A DNA stretch of 64,000 nucleotides from assembly GCA_017591395.1 (NCBI GenBank), contig WEDG01002015.1, positions 124,001 to 188,000 of the forward strand, given 5' to 3'. Source of the stretch: Schistocephalus solidus. Lineage: Eukaryota; Platyhelminthes; Cestoda; Diphyllobothriidea; Diphyllobothriidae. Under the pieces are notes generated by a model. It was not told the DNA's origin, did not search any database, and saw only the letters and a program-made list of their open reading frames with translations. Position 1 is the first letter of the stretch; each line of letters starts with the position of its first letter. Below are positions 23,440 through 33,109 of the stretch, piece by piece. Made by a program: the position numbers and the translations under genes.

Positions 23440-24065
23440 AGGTTTCCGGCGGTTAGTAGCATCGGATCCCTTTCGTTCCAAATTCCTCATCAAAGAACTG
23501 ACCTGAAAATTGCCCTACTTTATTTAAGAATATATCTCTATTATTATGTGAGAAAACGTTTTCGGTTTTTTTCTTTTCAATTAAGCTAAGCTATGACTTT
23601 CTCTAATACTATTGGGGAGCGCATTCCATATGCTCGCATATTATATGGAATAGAAGTTTGATCGTTGGGCCTTTTTGAATTTGGGGATGCTTATGGTATT
23701 TTCGTTATTTCTAGTGGCACGAGGGCCGTTGTGATTTGACAGTTATTCATTTTGAGAATATCTTGGTTGTGTGTGATCTTTAACCGGAAATGGATACCAT
23801 TTTTGAGCCTTCTGATCCAGAGGGGTCGAAGACTATATCTATTTTATAAGTCAATGTATGAACATTGTATGTCATCAAATTTTAACAAAGATCTTGTAAA
23901 GTGTCTTTGAATGCCTTCTAATTTCTTTCGGCCATCTGAAGGCATTATACCAAAGAAAACTGAGCAGGTATCCAGGAGAGGTTATACGCATATTTTAAAA
24001 AGATGTGAAATTTTTACATAGGAATCCACATGGGCGAGTGGCCTTTGGTGATATTCGTTTAATGT
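23440..24065 (-). mobile_element. LINE family B ORF2 C-terminus and 3' region
   Basis: On the - strand the sequence near 23960-23860 encodes a MPSDGRKKLEGIQR-like segment. Further on, 23800-23640 encodes FRLKITHNQDIL, then PKFKRPNDQTSIPY and YNMRAYGMRS. The same C-terminal block occurs at 13.8-14.17 kb and 56.28-56.80 kb on the same strand. Stops and shifts are present. Its 5' side abuts a family A 3' tail. Confidence 0.75.
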
Positions 24066-24069
24066 GGAT

Positions 24070-24965
24070 GATAAATAAATATATTGTATATTTAAGGCCC
24101 AGAATGCTCCACCATTACAAACTTAGTATCGTGGTATAAATAAATACAAAGTGGATAACTGCTGCATTATATGAACAGCCATATGAACAGCAGAAATGAG
24201 TATTATGGTAGGCATATCCGATTCAGAAGGATTCGCCATTTGTTAAACAATAGTCAGAAAGCTTTGGAATATACAGTGAACAAGGAAATAAGCAGTGAAA
24301 AAAACTCCTGAGGTTCAATCGGGGGCGGGGCTCGGCGAGCCACCAATTTAAAAAACAAAACTATGAGAAAAAACTGCTTCTTGAAAAAAATCAATAGCTA
24401 ACATTGGTGGGATTGGTACGATGAAAAGGGATAGTACTGTGATGTTGCTGACAACACATGAGGGTTTGCAACGCACCTTTTCGGGTGAGAGATAATAAAA
24501 CAGTCAAAGCTACTGTTTAAAACCACCATGGAGGTGAGAGAGGAGAACTCATCGTGGACAACTGGGTCGAAACGAAGAGGGGAAATTAGAGGTCACGAGA
24601 TCATAATCGAGATGCAACCTTGCTGACTGCATAGCCCAATAACAAGGTTGCGAAAACATCAGGACCCGCCACTTTCATCGACAGATCGCGAAGACCATCG
24701 TCAGTGTTGCAAAAACGGAGGAAAGTATCAAGGTTTTCAAGAGTTCGCGATGATATTTGAAAAGGAGGGGACGAAAACGTGACTACGAAGATTGACTCTG
24801 CAGAGGATAATGGAAAGATATTTAGAAACCAATGTAATTTCAAGGGAACTGCCTCAAATACCAGGAGGGCCCTTTTCAAAATCCAAAAGTTGCGAGTTTG
24901 GGAAGGAAATAGACAATAAGGAATTTATATCTTCCGAAGTTAAGAGCATTTGTATAGCTCAGTCC
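24070..24965 (-). mobile_element. LINE family A 3' part
   Basis: The 3' tail lies at 24070-24095, with the shared TATTTAAGGCCCAGA end. The 3' untranslated region includes the GAACAGCAGAAATGA and GGTAGGCATATCCGATTCAGA words shared with 56.9 kb and, inverted, 52.4 kb. A frame at 24879-24601 encodes VEPLSS-like and LENLDTFLRFCNTDDGLRDL sequence, shared with 51.85-51.95 kb (LDNLYTILHFFNPDDGLRDL). The insertion lies between family B segments on the same strand. Confidence 0.82.
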
Positions 24966-25316
24966 TAAGTCTTTTATGGATAGTGATTCTTTTATTTCGT
25001 TATCATCAGTTTTTGGCCTCTCAAGTAGGAGAGACCGTATGTCATCGCTTATTAACTTCGTTATAAGCCTTTTATGGGAACTTTGACGAAGGCTCTTTTG
25101 AGATCAAAAATAATGTGGCTACCGTATTTCCTTCATATATGTTACTGGAAATGAATTCCAGAAAAGTGATATGGTAGGACTGAAATGACTTCTTAGGTAA
25201 GAAGGCAGGTTGGGAGGGAGGTTAGAGGTTGGTGTTTGTCAAGTAATTTAATATTTGATTGAAAACTATTTTTTCTAGAATTTTGGCGATTGTCGTTGTT
25301 CTATGAACATTATGAT
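24966..25316 (-). mobile_element. LINE family B RT segment, left of a nested insertion
   Basis: Reading right to left from 25316, the product is SYHNVHRTTTIAKILEKIVF and NQILNYLTNTNL, then PAFLPKKSFQSYHITFLEF and EGNTVATLFLISKEPSSKFP (motif A region, degraded). It continues directly the ORF that stops at 25982 in APIHKNGN. The family D element in between is thus an insertion. The segment ends against family A sequence at about 24965. Confidence 0.78.
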
Positions 25317-25976
25317 AGCTTTTCAGTTCAGTTCAGTTCAGTGTATTTGAGGAAAATAGGCTTACGCCTTTGAAATCCCTATTTTACATAAAAGTAGCAA
25401 GAATAAGAAGCAAATTAAAGAAGTAACAGTCAAGTGAATGCAGGCAGGTTTACGTGGTACACTGATATTGTTAAGGTTAAGTAGTCACATAGTCTTCGTG
25501 GTACTGTAACATATGTATGTCAAGCCGATGTTTGAATGTATACACAGACTGGGACATAACAATCGCCTCAGGTAGGTTATTCCACGGTTCCACGACACGG
25601 TTGGTGAAAAATACTTCCTCACATCCAATCTTACTTGGGGCACACTTAGTTTGAATGGATGACCTCGGAGATTTTTCGTAGTGGCAAGTTGGAAAAAGTC
25701 ATCACATAGGAGGGCGCAATCCATGCGACGCACGATACGGAAGGTTTGTATCAAGTCTCCGCGCAACTGCCTATAACTCAGAGGATAGAGCTTTAGGTTA
25801 TTTAGACGAATCTCATATGGCAGTTCAGATTGACCTCTTACTAATTTTGTGGCTCGCCGCTGCACCCTTTCGAGCATGTTGTAGTCCTGTTGGGTCCACG
25901 GTCGCCAGGCTTGGATCGCATATTCAAGATGTGGCCTTACAAACGTACCAAAGACTTTAGAAAAGCAGTCTTCATA
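25317..25976 (-). mobile_element. CR1-like LINE family D, 5'-truncated, nested in family B
   Basis: The element is a 660-bp 3' fragment. The tail CTTTTCAGTTCAGTTCAGTT is at 25317-25342. The 3' untranslated region contains AGGCTTACGCCTTTGAAATC. The - strand ORF (25877-25485) encodes MLERVQRRATKLVRGQSELP, NNLKLYPLSYRQLRGDLIQT, FRIVRRMDCALLCDDFFQLA and NLRGHPFKLSVPQVRLDVRK, which is the C-terminal part of ORF2. It interrupts a family B ORF between KNGN and SYHNVHRTTT. TATGAT occurs at both edges, 25311-25316 and 25977-25982, and may be the target site duplication. It is about 98% identical to the copy at 29.8-30.4 kb. Confidence 0.88.
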
Positions 25977-27450
25977 TATGATCAGTTACCATTCTTATGG
26001 ATTGGTGCAATGCTGGAATATTTCCATATGTCTGGAAAAGTTGAATTTACTTGAAGTAACATAAATAGTTTAGCGAGGAGCATTGGGGCATATATCGTAT
26101 GGTGAATTATACATGGAGGGATTTTTTTGGTCCCATAGAAGAGAGACTTGGGTGGTTGTTGGATGGCTCTTTTTAATGTTTCTTCACTAAAATCGATCTC
26201 ACTAAGGGTACAGGTGGTTAGTTCGGTTGATTGTGGGATAGGTGCATCTTCTACTGTATAGTTGGCGAAGTACTTGTTGAAAAGAGTCACTATTTTGTTT
26301 TCATCTGTTATTATTTGTCCTGAGGCCGTGATCAGAATTTGAGGCCCTGATTTTCGGTAATTTTTCCTTTTCCTTTGCAAATTTTGGGCTGTTTGTCTTG
26401 GGGATTCAATCGCACGGTGTTCTGTAGCTATCAGCTTTTGTGTTTCAATTTAGGTAGCTAGGTTATTGATTTATTTTATTCGTCGCAGTGTGGATAAGTC
26501 ACATGCATGGGGGTCTTGTAGTTGTTTTTTTAGTTTTTAAAGTCGCTTTGAGAGAAAATTTGCTTTTTGGCCTTTTAAAGAGGGAAGCTTACTTCTACTA
26601 GAGTATCTCTTATACTGTTTAGGGTAGAGTATATAAGGTTGATTGCTTCTGTGGGGGATGTGTAAGAAGGTACGGACTCCAGTCTAGTGATCTGATATAA
26701 CTGTTCATTGAGTCTTGGCCAAGTTTTCGAGGATTTATGGGTCTGGTGTTAGAATCGTGCGCTGGTTTTATGTTAAGGGGGAGCATTAATATTATAATTT
26801 TGTGATCACTATCAAACGTTATGCTGTCATAATGCATACATAGAGGCCAAATATCATTAGTGAGAATACTGTCAATTATGTTGTTTACTCGGGAGGGTTT
26901 ATCAACTATTTGAGTCCAGTTTTGAAAGGCAATGAAAGATAACAGTTCGTCATGTTTGTTTGGGGCTGAGTGCTCGATGTAGTTAATTTCTGGGCGGTTT
27001 TAATCATCTGTAATTTTCTTATATTCACTGTTTATGTTTGATACATTGCTCACTAAGTGGATAAGGCCATTATCCTCATTACTTATTCAGTGGGAGAGAA
27101 GAGACATCCGATTAAAAATATTTTTTTGTTGTTCTGAGGTTGTATCGTCGAAAAACAAGCTTCTCCAGTGAAAGACTCGTTTGGAATATCAAGAGCACTT
27201 TTTTCAAGTGTAGTTTTGATGTAGATCAAACATTCTTCACCTCGTTTATTTAGGCGGTCATGTCTTTAGAAGGTTTAGTTTACGATACACAGTGATTCAT
27301 TAGAGATAAATTCATTTGCCAATGTTTCAGAGATGCGAATGATATCCGGATTATAAATTTCTATAAAGGTTTTGAGTTGACACATTTTATGAACTATCGC
27401 TCTTGCGTTGAGTAAAGCTATGCTAAGGACATGGGATATGGAGATGATAG
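25977..27450 (-). mobile_element. LINE family B: endonuclease and RT N-terminus
   Basis: Reading right to left, an endonuclease starts near 27420 with ALLNARAIVHKMCQLKTFIE and NPDIIRISETLANEF, which hold the conserved Asn and Glu motifs. It continues through NKRGEECLIYIKTTLEKSAL (27245-27190). A piece at 26837-26619 encodes the C-terminal endonuclease region with FDSDHKIIILML. 26380-25982 encodes the linker ILITASGQIITDENKIVTLF, FNKYFANYTVEDAPIPQST and IDFSEETLKRAIQQP, then NSTFPDIWKYSSIAPIHKNG at the start of the RT domain. Several stops and shifts break the frame. With 24966-25316 and the ORF1 to the right it forms the most complete family B copy in the window. Confidence 0.8.
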
Positions 27451-27699
27451 GCCATGGTGCAAAAAAAACAATTTCCTAAGGTGTTTTGCGTGTTTGATGG
27501 GCTAAGAGGAGGGAATCCAGTGATTGCTGGGAAGACTTTTTGAGGAGTACGGTGGGATTTGGGGGTAGGGGTTGGGTCTATGTTGTGGAGGTGGATGGAT
27601 TAGGTGATAATTATGTCTAAGGGGAATTTCTGTTGGGAATGGTTGAGGGCTTAGGCAGTTTGTTAGAGTATCGTGAGATCACATTTTAGATGGTAAACT

Positions 27700-28770
27700 A
27701 TAATTCTTCAAGTTATTGCGATGCACTGGAGGTTGAGTAGCCATGGTGGTAGTGTAAAAACTTGTATTTTGCGGTATCTTTTGTAAGTGAGGATTTGGGA
27801 TTCCCAAAATTCTTTAGTCTTTGTAAATATGGCTTTTTGGTTGCAACAGCGTGCGTAATAATGCTCTCGGGATATGAGAGCTACATTCGCTTCCTTCTGG
27901 GTATGTAGGACTTGACACGGATGCGGTGGAGTTTTGATAGTTCGGGTGGTGAGCTTTTTGTGCTTGTTTCGCGGTGTCGCTGTATTCATTATTGGTGTCA
28001 CTGTAGTCATTATGCTAGTATCTAGCGGGTTAACTTGACCGGGTCCAGCGTCTCTGTTTTCATGCTGTTCTAAGTTGTTTTTCAGTGTATTGGCGTTTTC
28101 GTTTTCGCTGCTGATGACCTCCCCTCCTAACTGCTTTTGTAGTTGTGCGTTTTTTGTCGTGGGTGTCAAAGGTAGAAGAATACGTTGCATTCTTGAGTAA
28201 AGGAATGTTGTGTTTATTATTTCTTTTCTCTTCTATGGTTTTATTCTGCAGTTATCTTAGCTGCACTGGTGTTAAGTCTGGACCTAGGGAGGATTTAAGG
28301 GTTTGGAAACTTTAGTTTAATGCAGGATTATTTAGGATCATTTCAGCCTCGGTTTTGGTAAATATGTTACTAATAATGATCTATTGTGACTTTTTGAGTT
28401 AAGTCATTTTGTGGAAGCTACTTGGATGTTAAGTCAACAGGAGTGTATCTTTAGCGATCGGTTGGCGATGGGTTTATACCTTTTAGGAAATTGCGGATAA
28501 TTATATTATGTATATGTTTTGATCTATCGGCAACTTCGGATAAAACCAAATATACGATAGACTCTATTTGTGGAAATCTGGTTAGGTTATTTTCAAACGA
28601 ATTTGCATCTAACAGAGAATCGAGGATCGTAAATAGATATTCGTGTTGCTCTAAAAACTGTTGTATACACGAGATGACAGAGAGGTCAATTTTATCGATA
28701 GTAACCTTTGTGTCAATCATTGCTTCTGCTTTAAGTTTATTGAAGTGTATGGGGCTTTGGATGTTATGTT
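27700..28770 (-). mobile_element. LINE family B ORF1
   Basis: Two - strand frames lie upstream of the family B ORF2. 28720-28451 begins MIDTKVTIDKIDLSVISCIQ and contains EQHEYLFTILDSLLDANSF. 28190-27708 is 160 codons, with GGEVISSENENANTLKNNLE and a basic C-terminal half. The first is clearly the same protein as 61304 onward on the + strand (MTDAKVTIDKLNLSAILRLQ, EHLFTMLNSLLDSTSF). Position and conservation between copies identify it as ORF1, likely an RNA-binding structural protein, but no known domain is visible. Stops interrupt the region between the two frames. Confidence 0.65.
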
Positions 28771-29112
28771 ACAACGAAGCTAAGACACTTTTATAGCAGG
28801 ATATTTTTGATTATCATAGTCACAAACTTCAAATATTATTCAACTTTTTATTTAATATAGCAAAATGTTTTTTTGATAAGCGAAGTCAAAAACTTCAAAT
28901 AGTTACAAACTTTTGACTTATCTTAGAGCACCGGGTTTCCCAAAGGTCAGAATTCAGTTTATTTTGTCAAGGCGTAACGTTGGGCACCGATTAATGAGTG
29001 AATTAATAATACGCTAGGAGAAGAGCGAATTTCAGGCCAATTTCAAACGAAGCGGTACGTTCGGTTTTTGAATATTAACAGGAACAAATTAAGGGTGGTG
29101 AGCAGTGCGTGG
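28771..29112. other. Unassigned AT-rich stretch
   Basis: This may include the family B 5' untranslated region. Two similar A/T-rich segments (AAACTTCAAATA(T/G)) near 28825 and 28890 form a short local duplication. Nothing else is recognisable. Confidence 0.35.
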
Positions 29113-29123
29113 GATAGATAGAC

Positions 29124-29168
<45 letters not shown>
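29113..29168 (+). repeat. (GATA)n microsatellite
   Basis: About 14 tandem GATA units with one GACA interruption near 29121. Downstream TATTTTATTTGAGCACC reads on the - strand as GGTGCTCAAATAAAATA running into (TATC)n. That is the form of a LINE 3' end with a short tandem tail, though no ORF can be attached to it. Confidence 0.95.
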
Positions 29169-29811
29169 TTTTATTTGAGCACCACGAATGCGTAAGTTAT
29201 TTAAACTATGACAGTTTTTCGGCGATGACAAATGACGCAAAACAGTGTGGTCAAAAAATATCTAAAAAGACCGGACAGAAAAATATTCTAGGATATTTTT
29301 ATGGAAAAGTATATGTTGAATGGGGTTTCTTGGTTTTTAACGAAAAGGGTGTCACTCCTGGGAGAGAAACATACGCGTGAGGTAGGACTGACATGCTGAT
29401 GAGGGCATATGGGGGTTCAAAACGCCGTAAGAGGACTTTGGGATGCACCAAATGTGAATTTCAGAACTCAATTGGGCAAAAGCTAGCAAACTCAAAAATA
29501 GAATGACAAATGATTATTCCAAACACACTAGGTCAGTGCTCACGGAATTATTTTACGCGAAAAAATAGAACTTAGAATGAGGCTACGCAGGGTGGATTCT
29601 GCTATATAGATTTCTTGCCAGTTGGTAAGTTGACAATTACAGCGGTTACTGCAGACAATGTTTTGTTGAAACTTCAATGTGTTTCCACAATTTTGACTAA
29701 GGTACATTTTAACTTATTCAAAAAATAAACACCAATTATACAATCCCAAGTTATACCTAGGGAGACGATAAATTGATGGGTAAAACTAACTCCAGCCAAA
29801 TCCAGGGAAAA
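29169..29811. other. Unassigned stretch
   Basis: No gene or clear repeat is supported. The region may contain the decayed 3' untranslated part of a - strand LINE ending at the GATA run. Confidence 0.35.
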
Positions 29812-29817
29812 TTATAC

Positions 29818-30603
29818 CAGACCAGTTCAGCTCAGTGTATTCAGTGTATTTGAGGAAAATAGGCTTACGCCTTTGAAATCCCTATTTGTTACATAAAAGT
29901 AGCAAGAATAAGAAGCAAATTAAAGAAGTAACAGTCAAGTGAATGCAGGCAGGTTTACGTGGTACACTGATATTGTTAAGGTTAAGTAGTCACATAGTCT
30001 TCGTGGTACTGTAACATATGTATGTCAAGCCGATGTTTGAATGTATACACAGACTGGGACATAACAATCGCCTCAGGTAGGTTATTCCACGGTTCCACGA
30101 CACGGTTGGTGAAAAAATACTTCCTCGGAGATTTTTCGTAGTGGCAAGTTGGAAAACGTCATCACATAGAAGGGCGCAATCCATGCCACGCACGATACGG
30201 AAGGTTTGTATCAAGTCTCCGCGCAACTGCCTATAACTCAGAGGCTAGAGCTTTAGGTTATTTAAACGAATCTTATATGGCAGTTCAGCTTGACCTCTTA
30301 CTAATTTTGTGGCTCGCCGCTGCACCCTTTCGAGCATGTTGTAGTCCTGTTGGGTCCACGGTCGCCAGGCTTGGATCGCATATTCAAGATGTGGCCTTAC
30401 AAACGTACCAAAGACTTTAGAAAAGCAGTCTTCATCGAAAAATTTAAATGCCCGCTTGATAGCGTACAGTATTGAATTGGCGGATTTAGCTGCCTTGGAA
30501 CATTGCTTAGAAGACTTCAGGTTTTCTTTCATCCAAACTCCGAGATCCTTCTGTGTGTGTGCTATATCAATAAACATATTATTATTATTGTAACGAACTT
30601 GCT
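29818..30603 (-). mobile_element. CR1-like LINE family D, second near-identical copy
   Basis: The 3' tail (CAGTTCAGCTCAG) lies near 29821. The 3' untranslated region and ORF match 25340-25975 nearly base for base, with about ten substitutions in 600 bp. A 46-bp deletion at 30126/30127 removes a segment present at 25621-25666, so the ORF is split into 30226-29990 and a piece ending at 30245. The copy reaches further 5' than its twin, with HTQKDLGVWMKENLKSSKQC, KSANSILYAIKRAFKFFDED, VFGTFVRPHLEYAIQAWRPW and NMLERVQRRATKLVRGQAEL. It starts near 30600, directly against the RT domain of an opposite-strand family D copy. TTATAC occurs at both edges (29812 and 30604), possibly a target duplication. 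Confidence 0.86.
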
Positions 30604-30604
30604 T

Positions 30605-32680
30605 TATACTATGCAAAGCTGGACAAAAGCACTCAGCGAAATAGAGACGGAGCATGTGGCCTACATTTATTTCCCGAAGACCTTTGATGGTGTACCACAG
30701 CAGTCTCCTGTCCAAGTTGAGATTGTTGGGTATTGGAGGAAAATTTATATAGTGGATCGAGAATTTCCTTTTTAGCCGTTCCCAAGTTATCTGTTTTGGG
30801 GGACGGCAATCAAGGCGTACAGTTATATAGAGAGTGGTGTTCCACAAGGTTCGGTTCTCGGACCAATCTTCATTCTCATATTCGTTAATGATTGCGTACA
30901 GGACGTTGACTGTGCGTGTGCCATGTTTGCGGATAGTATACAATATGAAAAGTTTTCCACAATAGTGACGACGAAGCCGACATCCAAGACAATCTCCTAC
31001 GATTGGACTTGTGGTCCGGCAGATGGCTCCTGTCCTTCAACTTGATCAAATGTACGCTGCTGCGTCTGGGAAATTTAAATCAGGTCCTTTAGACGCGACC
31101 ACACTATCTGAATGATATTCTACTCCGAGAAGCAGAAACCCAGAAAGATTTGGGCGTTTGGATGGAAGATAACCTAAAGCAGTCTTCGAAATTTTGCAAG
31201 GCGTCTAAAGCTGCAAGAATCAGTCCAGCACTTCTTTACAAAAGAAGATTTTTCTATTCAGAACACCAAAACCTGTCCTACCAACAACGCTGTACGCTTA
31301 CAAGCTTTGACCCGCTGTGCCTTCGCAGATTACAGAAGGGACTTTTTTTACTGTTTAAATTTTTAAACAGTTGAAAATTTAACCCCCTTTACATCTCTGA
31401 GGCACCTCTACCACTCTCGGCGCACCAGTCATCGAGATGTATTTTTATTTCTTCCTTTGGCACGTACTGTTAGATACCGACAGTTTGTTTTTCGGTAAAC
31501 GCTAAAGAAATCTGGAATAAGCTACCCAGAAGTATCAAAATTCAGCAAAGCTCTCCCTTGTTTACGCGAAATGTCACTAGTTTTCTACATTCAGGACACC
31601 TTCCAAAACTTTTGGGTGCTGACTCTGTGGAAGCTCTCTTCGGTTCTGATGGCGTTCACGGACTCTGAATCCTGTGCCGGACTTCATGCTGAGGGCAATA
31701 TTTCTGGCTGTGCAGACCTAAATCGGCTTATTTCTTAGTCGACAGCAAATAGCCGCTTGCTGAACTACTTGCTGGTGCAGAATACCAGATCCATAACACT
31801 GAATGGAGAAGTTCTTCACCAGGCACCTGTGTCAACGCTTTCCTGTCCTGAACTTTAATTACTTAATAAGCTGCAGATTTTCTCCTGAAAACACCTAAAA
31901 CAACGGTTAGAATTTTTTTTTCACTGTCAGCTTGACCCTCAATGGTATACATTTTTTTGACCTTGCCTGTAAACTGGTAATAAATAAATAAAATAAAATA
32001 AAAAATGCTCTACGCCATCAAGCGGGCAGTTGCAGTTTTCAACGAAGTTTTTTGTACGTTTTTGAGGCCACATCTTGAATACGGGAGACAGGTATTTAGA
32101 CCGTGGATGCAGCAGGATTATATACTTACTGAAAGGGTACAATGGAGAGCAACTTAATTAGAAAGGGGTCAATGTGCACAACCATATGAAATCCGACTAA
32201 ATGAACTAATTTTCCATCCACTGAGTTATAGGCAGTTGCGCGCAGACTTGATAAATCTTTCCGCATCGTGCATTGCTTGAACTTCACCCTTCTATGCGAT
32301 TTATTTTACAATTCACCAATACTACTTAAATCTGCGTGCAACCCTTCAATCTACCTATATCTAAATGAAGATTGGATGTGAGGAGGTATTTTTTCGGCAA
32401 CCGCGTCGTGAAATCTTAGAATAACCGACCCCAGACGATTGTAATGCCTTAATCTCTGAAGACATTTAAACACCGCCTTGACCTACATATGCTGCAGCAC
32501 CACGTGGACTATATGACTACCTAAACTTTCGACAACACTGTACTATGTGCCATGTCTGCATTCATTTGAATGCGATTTCTTTATCGTGTTTCTAATTCAC
32601 GAGATTTTTATGTGAATATTAGTGAATTTAAAGGCGTAAGCCAAGCTTCTCAAATACAAGGAAATGAGCTGAACCTACAT
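30605..32680 (+). mobile_element. CR1-like LINE family D, + strand copy with a nested insertion
   Basis: The + strand encodes MQSWTKALSEIETEHVAYIY and FPKTFDGVPQQSPVQVEIVG (RT motif A region, 30613-30770). It continues with SGVPQGSVLGPIFILIFVND (motif B, about 30840-30900) and CAMFADSIQ (motif C, FADD changed to FADS). The thumb region TQKDLGVWMEDNLKQSSKFC follows at 31140-31200. It is then interrupted by another LINE fragment at about 31225-32005, and resumes with MLYAIKRAVAVFNEVFCTFL and the C-terminus to about 32500. The 3' untranslated region near 32625-32675 contains TTTAAAGGCGTAAGCC and GAGCTGAACC, matching family D ends. Multiple stops are present. Confidence 0.82.
31225..32005 (+). 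mobile_element. LINE C-terminal fragment nested in family D copy
   Basis: This segment breaks the family D frame between SPALLY and YAIKRA. It encodes YQQRCTLTSFDPLCLRRLQK and GLFLLFKFLNS near 31275-31375, then KEIWNKLPRSIKIQQSSPLF and TRNVTSFLHSGHLPKLL near 31505-31610. That is the C-terminal pattern of another CR1/L2-like LINE (family F here). It ends at 31980-32005 in AATAAATAAATAAAATAAAA, a typical 3' tail. Only the 3' 780 bp were inserted. Confidence 0.75.
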
Positions 32681-33060
32681 GAGCATTCTATAGCTAACTT
32701 AACAAAGGCGGATGTTCAAAAAAAACTTTTGGATACTGCAGTGTTTTTTTTTCAATGTTTTCGTGTAAAATTTTTTTATTTTTAAATCATTTTTGTCGGG
32801 CATATTGAATATTTTACATAGTTCCTTGTCACTTGTGGTGGCAGAGGCATCGGCGATTTACTCACTTTCCGGCCCATTCTTAATCCTCTACTTTCTATAT
32901 TCACACAATTATTCGAGGGCCTCACAACGCTTAAATGGCATAAATGGCCTTGAGGGCAAACTATATACAAGTCCGGAGAAAACAGACCTCTCAGACAGCT
33001 AGTATCCTCAAACATTTCATTTGTAAACCACGTGGGTAACCTACGTAAAACTTGAACGCG
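32681..33060. other. Unassigned stretch upstream of RPF2
   Basis: No gene or repeat is recognised. It lies between the end of a LINE and the RPF2 promoter region. Frames of 69-93 codons on both strands overlap each other and are not conserved-looking. Confidence 0.4.
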
Positions 33061-33109
33061 CACGTGCCGTTTTTGAATAAGTGTGTGTGTAGCCTTGTGG
33101 TTTCACGTG
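33061..33109 (+). promoter_or_regulatory. Two CACGTG E-boxes just upstream of the RPF2 start
   Basis: Palindromic CACGTG lies at 33061-33066 (in GCGCACGTGCC) and again at 33104-33109, immediately before the proposed ATG at 33110. CACGTG is the canonical Myc/Max-type bHLH site, and Myc-type factors are known regulators of ribosome-biogenesis genes in other animals. That they act here is inferred; no TATA box is evident. Confidence 0.4.

Noticed and set aside
29100..29240. 65-codon frame with repeated YLSIYLSI
   Set aside because: It is the translation of the GATA microsatellite.
30245..30943. 232-codon frame as an intact LINE protein
   Set aside because: Its first half is antisense to the neighbouring + strand reverse transcriptase; only the second half is a real LINE segment.
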